From Acidobacteriota bacterium (lineage in GTDB: Bacteria; Acidobacteriota; Vicinamibacteria; Vicinamibacterales; UBA2999), in the NCBI GenBank assembly GCA_016213695.1, contig JACQZV010000167.1, positions 1 through 45,233 on the forward strand: DNA of 45,233 bases, written 5' to 3'. The translations under genes were made by a program, and so were the position numbers. This document shows positions 40,706 through 45,233 of the stretch, piece by piece; position 1 is the stretch's first letter, and each line of letters starts with the position of its first letter. Under the pieces are notes generated by a model. That model ran no database searches, was not told the DNA's origin, and saw only the letters and a program-made list of their open reading frames with translations.

Positions 40706-41685
40706 GAAGAAGGTCGATCCTCGTGTGTGCCGTCAGCATCGCTGCGGTGGTGTCTGGAGACGCAGCCTCACAGAACCCGTCATCCCGTCCGCTCGTCACC
40801 GAGGCACAGTACAAAGCCTGGCAGACGGAGCTGTCGAACTGGGGACGCTGGGGCGCCGACGATCAGCTGGGCACGCTCAACCTGATTACGCCCGCCAAGC
40901 GCCGCGCGGCGATGGCGCTCGTGAAGGAGGGCGTGCCGGTCTCGCTGTCGGCGAACGCCTTCACCGAGAAAGCCACCGACGTGCCGTGCCCGGCCGAATG
41001 GGCGATGACCTCCGCGACCGACACGGGCGCCACCGATCGCGTGGCGTTTCCCTGCATCCACGGCGCGGCGGCCACGCACATCGATTCGCTGGCGCACACC
41101 TTCTTCGCCGGAAAGATGTGGAACGGCTATGACACGGCCACGCTCGTCACCAGGGACAAGGGCGCCGCAAAGAACTCCGTGCTGCCCATGAAGAACGGGA
41201 TCGTCACCCGCGCGGTGTTGTACGACATCGCGAGGCTCAAGGGCGTGCCGTATCTGGCCCCCGGCGATCGGATTTTTCCCGAGGACCTCGAGGCGTGGGA
41301 AAAGAAAGCGGGTGTCAGGGCCGGGGCGGGCGACGCACTGGTGCTGCGCTGGGGCCGCTACGGGCGGCGGGCGAAGCTCGGTCCCGACGACGGCGCCGCG
41401 GGGTTCGACAATTCGGTCCTGCCGTGGCTGAAACGGCGCGACATCGCGCTCATCGTCTGGGAGACGGCCGGGTATTCGCCGCAGCCCCCGGGCGATCTGT
41501 TCAGGAACGCGGTCCACAATTTCGTCCAGGCGATCCTGGGCATCCACATTCTCGACCGCGCCGATCTGGAGGCGCTCAGCGAAGCGGCCGCCTCGCGCAA
41601 TCGCTGGGAGTTCATGCTGACAGTCACCCCGCTGGCGCTCCCCAATGCCACGGGGTCACCGGTCAACCCGATGGCGATGTTCTGA
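40702..41685 (+). CDS. Secreted cyclase/KynB-like metal-dependent hydrolase
   Basis: 327 residues starting at a GTG that overlaps the upstream stop (GTGA). Signal peptide, then NWGRWGADDQLGTLNLITP typical of the cyclase family (PF04199). The metal motif is H120-GAAAT-H126-I-D128-SLA-H132, the variant spacing seen in the longer subfamily, followed by FAGKMWNGY. Further conserved points are KNGIVTRAVLYDIAR and GDALVLRWGRYG. Related enzymes hydrolyse formylkynurenine, isatin and other cyclic amides or lactones. It would act in the periplasm on the same compound class as the lactonase. Substrate unknown. Confidence 0.9.
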   Translation: MRRRSILVCAVSIAAVVSGDAASQNPSSRPLVTEAQYKAWQTELSNWGRWGADDQLGTLNLITPAKRRAAMALVKEGVPVSLSANAFTEKATDVPCPAEWAMTSATDTGATDRVAFPCIHGAAATHIDSLAHTFFAGKMWNGYDTATLVTRDKGAAKNSVLPMKNGIVTRAVLYDIARLKGVPYLAPGDRIFPEDLEAWEKKAGVRAGAGDALVLRWGRYGRRAKLGPDDGAAGFDNSVLPWLKRRDIALIVWETAGYSPQPPGDLFRNAVHNFVQAILGIHILDRADLEALSEAAASRNRWEFMLTVTPLALPNATGSPVNPMAMF

Positions 41686-41747
41686 ACCCCGGCACCGCCC
41701 GCTCGGGGCTCGTGCGTGGCCTCGGCGAGAGCGGGCCTTCAGCGAAC

Positions 41748-42599
41748 TCACGCCCGGCGGCCGGCGTGGGCGAGGAACGTCAGCAGGGCGCCGTTAAAGA
41801 ACATCGTGAAGTTCCCGACCGCGCTGAGCCATACCAGCGCGCATGCGGGGCGGAACCAGGCGGCAGGAATCCTGGAGTTCTCGTCAGGAGCGGACGCCTG
41901 CCCCACGTACGTCACCAGCGCCGCAATCCCGGTGAGGATCACGACGCCGATGTAGAGGGCCAGGAGCGTATCGGGGGCCAACTGGCTCTTCTCCAACGCG
42001 ATGCGCAGGAGGCGGTTCTGTGTGTCTTCGTCCGAACCTACGAAGCCGAACCCGCCGATGGCCACGCTGGACACGCCGCTCAGCTTCAGCCACGGGTCGA
42101 TCAATCGCTTCCATGTTTGGTGGCGGTAGATGGACGGCTTCAACAGGAACGCAAGAATCCCCGCTGCCAGCACCAGGCTGATGATGAAGTTCTGCGACTC
42201 GACGAAGGCACTCGCCACATTGCTGAGAGCGGCACCCACTCCGAGCGGCAGGGCGGCCAGCCCGTACATCCCGGCGTCCGCCCGCACTCGCCGGGGCGGG
42301 GTCGCTGCCGGCGCGGGCCGCGGAAACAGCCAGTCGTGGGCGGCGAACAGCACGATGAGCAACACGATCGGCGAGACGTACACCAGCAGGAAGACGTAGG
42401 CGACATCGCGCCACGTGAAGCTTGCGGGGTCGGATGGGACGACGTTCGTCATCCAGCCGATGACGTTGACGAGGACCACGAGGCCAAGCGGGACGGCCAC
42501 GCCCCAGATGAGGAGCGCTCGGACCAGGTTCCTCATGAGTGTCTGAGGAGCCGATGCTAACACGCAGCCCGCCGGAGGCGTAGCCTTCATGACCGGCAT
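41748..42599 (-). CDS. Integral membrane protein of unknown function
   Basis: 283 residues if the ATG at 42599 is used, which has GAGG 5 bases upstream; an ATG at 42536 gives a more typical start just before the first hydrophobic segment (MRNLVRALLIWGV). About seven hydrophobic segments, with two cytoplasm-like basic loops (PRRVRADAG and YRHQTWKRLIDP). No known transporter or enzyme motif is seen. It is convergent with the cyclase gene (62 bp) and divergent from the cupin gene. Role unknown. Confidence 0.75.
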   Translation of the reverse strand: MPVMKATPPAGCVLASAPQTLMRNLVRALLIWGVAVPLGLVVLVNVIGWMTNVVPSDPASFTWRDVAYVFLLVYVSPIVLLIVLFAAHDWLFPRPAPAATPPRRVRADAGMYGLAALPLGVGAALSNVASAFVESQNFIISLVLAAGILAFLLKPSIYRHQTWKRLIDPWLKLSGVSSVAIGGFGFVGSDEDTQNRLLRIALEKSQLAPDTLLALYIGVVILTGIAALVTYVGQASAPDENSRIPAAWFRPACALVWLSAVGNFTMFFNGALLTFLAHAGRRA

Positions 42600-42635
42600 C
42601 TGGACCTCGTTCCCGAGCCAAAGCCGTTGCGCGGG

Positions 42636-42668
42636 TGTAGCCTAGTGCCAGCCTGGCAGCACGCTACA
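42636..42668. promoter_or_regulatory. 33-bp nested inverted repeat upstream of the cupin gene
   Basis: Two pairs of exact inverted arms share one centre: TGTAGC with GCTACA at the outside and TGCCAG with CTGGCA inside, separated symmetrically by 4-bp steps around a single C. It ends 18 bp before the cupin ATG, just ahead of AAAGGAG, so it could be an operator overlapping the transcription start or a hairpin in the leader. No simple explanation by coding sequence. Confidence 0.55.
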
Positions 42669-42686
42669 GACAAAGGAGATAGACCA

Positions 42687-43262
42687 ATGCGGCCACGACT
42701 TCTCGCAATGCTCGCGATGCTGTGTGTGATGGCGCCGGCCGTCACGCGTTCGCAGTCTCGAACCCCGCAGCGGTCCGCCGTTGACATCACCAACGCCGAC
42801 GTCCGCGCGACCATCAAGACCGCGCCGGCCGATGGCGTCATGGACCAGCAGATCCGTGTCGTGGACATCGGGGCCTACAACGTCGCGGTCGGCGTGCTGC
42901 ATCGCGCGGCGAAAGCGACGCAGACGGCCATCTCGCACGCGCAGGTGACCGAGGTCTATCACATCATCGACGGGGCCGGAACGCTGGTCACTGGGGGCGA
43001 GATGCTCGCACCCACCGCGTCACCCGCCGACGGGAACACGGTGAAGGTGCTGGTCGGTCCGAGTACGGGCGGGACCTCGATCCGCGGAGGTCAGAGCCGC
43101 AGGGTCGGGCCGGGCGACGTGATCGTCATTCCGCCCGGCATCGCGCACTGGTTCAGCGCCGTCGAGAGCGACATGAACTATCTCGTGGTCCGCGTCGACG
43201 CGGGGCACGTGCTGCCCGCCGGCTACGTCAACCCGGTGGTCGCCCGCCGCCCGGCGCGCTGA
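42687..43262 (+). CDS. Secreted cupin-domain protein
   Basis: 191 residues from the ATG at 42687, with AAAGGAG 8 bases upstream. Signal peptide (RLLAMLAMLCVMAPAVTRSQ). The cupin motifs are AISHAQVTEVYHIIDGAGTL and PGDVIVIPPGIAHWFSA, with His, Glu and His expected to bind one metal. Secreted single cupins include small dioxygenases, isomerases and binding proteins; the reaction is not clear. A symmetric element precedes it. The 49-73 bp after it lead to the antitoxin-like gene. Confidence 0.88.
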   Translation: MRPRLLAMLAMLCVMAPAVTRSQSRTPQRSAVDITNADVRATIKTAPADGVMDQQIRVVDIGAYNVAVGVLHRAAKATQTAISHAQVTEVYHIIDGAGTLVTGGEMLAPTASPADGNTVKVLVGPSTGGTSIRGGQSRRVGPGDVIVIPPGIAHWFSAVESDMNYLVVRVDAGHVLPAGYVNPVVARRPAR

Positions 43263-43335
43263 CGGGATCGGGCGCGTCAATGTGGGCCGGCAGGCACTTG
43301 CGGCGTGACGGGTGCCGCTATGGAGGCGAAAGAGC

Positions 43336-43650
43336 GTGGCAAGGCGACATGAGGACTGGAATGTTGGGCTGGCGGAGGATCTTCGGGATCCGGAGTTCGC
43401 CCGAGAGTTTCTACTCGGAGCGATCGACGAAGAGGTTCCGCTTCAGGTCGCGCTTGGTAAAGTTGTTCGAGCCATGGGCGTGAAAGAGTTCGCGGCCAAG
43501 GTAGGGATGGCCAGCCCGAATCTCCTGCGGACCCTCAACCCTCGCCACAATCCGACACAGGACACCCTGAATCGGCTTCTGAAGCCGTTCCGGCTCAAGT
43601 TAAGCCTCGCTCCCATCTCGGATCGACCGAAGCGTCGTCGCGCCGCGTAA
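43336..43650 (+). CDS. HigA/COG3636-like antitoxin-type helix-turn-helix protein, orphan
   Basis: 104 residues from a GTG at 43336 (the frame also opens at ATG 43312). DWNVGLAEDLRDPEFAREFL and the helix-turn-helix VKEFAAKVGMASPNLLRTLN match antitoxin regulators whose C-terminal RLLKPFRLKLSLAP strand is typical of COG3636-like proteins. These normally repress their own operon and neutralise a RelE/HigB toxin. No toxin gene is found on either side: upstream is the cupin gene, downstream the convergent VOC gene. Its less GC-rich sequence suggests a later acquisition. Confidence 0.82.
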   Translation: MARRHEDWNVGLAEDLRDPEFAREFLLGAIDEEVPLQVALGKVVRAMGVKEFAAKVGMASPNLLRTLNPRHNPTQDTLNRLLKPFRLKLSLAPISDRPKRRRAA

Positions 43651-43704
43651 GACACGCTACTCAGGCGCGTCAGGCGATCGGGCTGACTCGTCCGCGCGCC
43701 TGCC

Positions 43705-44187
43705 CTACTTCCAGCCCGCCCGCGCCTTCCCGGCGAGGGAAGCCGGGATCACTTCGGCCAGGTCAATCCGTATACCCCACGGGTCGATCACGTTCGACAG
43801 CTTCATGCCCGTCCACCCCGTCGTGTTGGGGTCGCGGATCATGAGGCCCCGCTGCCGGTACGTCGCGACCTGCGCATCCAGGTTCTCGAACTCCAGGCCG
43901 AAATGATTCAGCCCTCGAGTATTCGCAGCCGTGATCGGCTCCAGCTCGAGATAGGTGTCCCGGTTGATCTGGAGATAGATATTGGTCACCACGCCTTGCG
44001 CGTTGACGTTCCGGAACGCCTCGCGGAACCCGACCTTCTGCGTGTAGTACGCCAGCGCCTCATCCACGTTCGGGACACCCATCCCGATGTGGTTGACGCC
44101 GACCAGATTGCGCGGACTCTGGGCACCGATCGTCGCCAGAGAGGCGCCAATCAGGATGCCGACAACCAATAGCATCACATTTCGCAT
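43705..44187 (-). CDS. Secreted VOC family protein, paralogue of 13189-13671
   Basis: 160 residues, the same length and layout as the VOC protein at 13189. Signal peptide (VMLLVVGILIGASLATIGA), then candidate ligands in GVNHIGMGVP, YLELEP and LNHFGLEFEN; the last strand reads IRIDLAEV, with Asp where the paralogue has Glu. Shared segments include YYTQKVGFREAFRN against YYTAKMGYKEAFRA. The gene stands alone just outside the tRNA-derived attachment-like site, on the chromosomal side. Export and lack of partner enzymes leave the reaction open. Confidence 0.87.
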   Translation of the reverse strand: MRNVMLLVVGILIGASLATIGAQSPRNLVGVNHIGMGVPNVDEALAYYTQKVGFREAFRNVNAQGVVTNIYLQINRDTYLELEPITAANTRGLNHFGLEFENLDAQVATYRQRGLMIRDPNTTGWTGMKLSNVIDPWGIRIDLAEVIPASLAGKARAGWK

Positions 44188-44286
44188 ACGAGGCTCCTTT
44201 GCTGTGGCGAAACGTCATATCTCGTGTGTCTCGCTCTCCTCGTAAGGGACGGAGACACAATCGAGACACTGGCGGCCAAAAAAGAT

Positions 44287-44330
44287 TGGAGGCGCCGTCC
44301 GGATTTGAACCGGAGATGGAGGTTTTGCAG
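44287..44330 (-). other. 3' half of a tRNA-Cys gene, likely integration (att) site
   Basis: Read on the minus strand, this 44-bp stretch gives the anticodon loop CTGCAAA (anticodon GCA), the 3' anticodon stem ACCTC, a 4-base variable loop, a perfect 5-bp T stem around TTCAAAT, the acceptor CGGCGCC, T73 and CCA. The expected 5' half is missing: the 5 bases before the loop do not pair, only five of seven acceptor positions match, and there is no D arm. The break lies exactly at the anticodon loop, a known crossover point of tyrosine integrases. The foreign side would be to the right, since the lost 5' half points there. Confidence 0.75.
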
Positions 44331-44478
44331 CCCGAGAAATGCCACCTTCGCCAGTCGCCTAGAATCAACGACTTGCGGCTTTTTCTAAGGATTCTCGGCC
44401 TTTCGCCTTCGTCGCAGTCGGCGTAGTTGGCGAGGTTTTTACCCGCGATAGGGACAGTTCAGGGACAGCAGATGTCCG

Positions 44479-44805
44479 CTACTCAGCCTTGTCCATCTCA
44501 GATAAGTCTTTGAGGTTCGCCCGAGCGATTGCCACGGCAGAGCGCACGATTACGCGCCAAAGCATCGGCGCCGCGGCACCCACGAATCCGGCTTCAAGGG
44601 CGGTCATGGCCGGCCTACTCGGTGCGACTATCGCCGCGAGGAACCCTCCGATTACGGGGTGACCGAAGAACTTGCACAGGTACGCTGGATCGCTGAACGA
44701 CACTCGTCGCTCGCGTTTTGGCACGTTCGCCAGCGCCGCGTAGTCGAGGATGCTGATTGCCAGACCTGCGCCCGCTCCAACGAGAAACGCGACGAATGGA
44801 TGCAT
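44479..44805 (-). CDS. Small membrane protein of unknown function, probable mobile-element cargo
   Basis: 108 residues with hydrophobic segments near the start (FVAFLVGAGAGLAISI), the middle (PVIGGFLAAIV) and around ALEAGFVGAAAPMLW, and a charged C-terminus. I do not recognise a family. It lies beyond the tRNA-derived site, and its DNA is visibly less GC-rich than the genes left of it. The gap 44331-44478 holds two GGGACAG direct repeats (44451 and 44462) and CCGAGAA/TTCTCGG inverted arms, the sort of short repeats common beside attachment sites; no integrase is visible. Confidence 0.62.
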   Translation of the reverse strand: MHPFVAFLVGAGAGLAISILDYAALANVPKRERRVSFSDPAYLCKFFGHPVIGGFLAAIVAPSRPAMTALEAGFVGAAAPMLWRVIVRSAVAIARANLKDLSEMDKAE

Positions 44806-44816
44806 TTATGACCGGC

Positions 44817-45233
44817 CTACGACGACTCTAAGGTGTCAAGGTAACGCTGCACGAATCCCGCGTGCTTTCGGTAATGGTCGCGAGTCGAGTAGAGCGTGTA
44901 TCCCTGCGCGTTCGGGCGCGGTCCCTCTATGAAGTCATCGGACGTTTCGAGGATGCGCCGGACCTTTTCTAGCGGAATGCCGGTGTCGCGAGCGATGGCT
45001 TCTGCCGGTCGATAGATATAGCGGGACCCTTCGATCGCTTGGCGCACCAGAGCCTCGTCGAGCGCGTCGATCAGGGCGGGCACTGTGATCGAGTCCGGGC
45101 CGGAGGCAGAAACGTGAGCCCGGTACTCCTTCGCGGGGGAATCGGTGCGCCGGAACACGACTCCCCATCGGTTCACAGCCGGCAGGTGCCCGAAGCCGAC
45201 GCCATGACCCATGCCGGTCGGCGTGGCCTCCCA
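44817..45233 (-). CDS. Protein of unknown function with a possible winged-helix segment, 5' end outside the window
   Basis: At least 131 residues from an ATG at 45212, and the frame stays open to the window edge (eight more codons), so the true start may be further right. No function is recognised. The middle segment RPAEAIARDTGIPLEKVRRI has the spacing of a helix-turn-helix as in winged-helix domains, and the end (GYTLYSTRDHYRKHAGFVQR) would be the wing and last helix. The gene precedes the small membrane protein in the same direction by 11 bp and belongs to the putative integrated element. Confidence 0.6.
   Translation of the reverse strand, partial: WEATPTGMGHGVGFGHLPAVNRWGVVFRRTDSPAKEYRAHVSASGPDSITVPALIDALDEALVRQAIEGSRYIYRPAEAIARDTGIPLEKVRRILETSDDFIEGPRPNAQGYTLYSTRDHYRKHAGFVQRYLDTLESS

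Noticed and set aside
44287-44370. Complete tRNA-Cys gene
   Set aside because: The anticodon stem cannot pair on the 5' side, no D arm can be drawn and two of seven acceptor pairs fail, so only the 3' half is tRNA-derived.
44199-44426. Small plus-strand gene containing APSGFEPEMEVLQ
   Set aside because: This peptide arises from reading across the antisense of the tRNA-Cys 3' half and is a known type of false prediction.

Overview
The window is GC-rich, densely coded bacterial DNA, probably from a soil Acidobacteriota of the Vicinamibacteria type. This placement is an inference. It rests on many DUF6152-type secreted proteins, reaction-centre-type multihaem cytochromes, long runs of exported proteins of unknown function, and a palindromic repeat at the left edge whose translation (VRLKPDTTY) I recall as a recurrent artefact in acidobacterial protein predictions. 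There is no rRNA, phage structural gene, transposase or CRISPR array. The only tRNA sequence is a 3' half of tRNA-Cys near the right end.

Layout. 1-4905 (minus): a tripartite tricarboxylate transporter operon (TctC receptor, UbiD-type decarboxylase, fused TctA-TctB permease), then palindromic repeats and a truncated 2Fe-2S oxidoreductase subunit. 5185-7107 (plus): NHL-repeat protein and DUF1080 protein. 7115-9862 (minus): a hydroxyacid-oxoacid-transhydrogenase-like alcohol dehydrogenase and an amidohydrolase. 10020-11984 (plus): PAS-PAS hybrid histidine kinase. 12017-14774: reaction-centre-type cytochrome, secreted VOC protein, Tat-exported amidohydrolase. 14861-25956: three gene groups built from DUF6152 proteins and a secreted family that I call GDTLVV after a shared motif, including a duplicated A-B-DUF6152-A-B array, plus a periplasmic glutathione peroxidase and a second cytochrome. 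26069-33197 (minus): nine closely spaced genes, all apparently exported: a degenerate metallo-beta-lactamase-fold protein, DUF6152, four GDTLVV-like proteins, an orphan binding protein, an SGNH hydrolase and a third cytochrome. 33260-43262: genes that look catabolic for sugar acids or small cyclic compounds (amidohydrolase, SDR, Gfo/Idh/MocA oxidoreductase, MFS carrier, SMP-30 lactonase, cyclase, cupin). 43336-45233: an orphan antitoxin-like regulator, a second secreted VOC protein, the tRNA-Cys 3' half, and the start of what looks like an integrated element.

The strongest candidate for an undescribed system is the repeated pairing of DUF6152 with GDTLVV proteins. All four DUF6152 copies are predicted to be cleaved so that the mature protein starts His-His, and all carry a further conserved His in an NPH motif 27-28 residues later. 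This would suit a periplasmic metal site, possibly copper. The GDTLVV proteins carry conserved cysteines. Three diheme-type cytochromes lie in or beside these clusters. The function is unknown and the metal idea is inference. A second theme is that several unrelated repeat families begin exactly at, or within a few bases of, gene stop codons.
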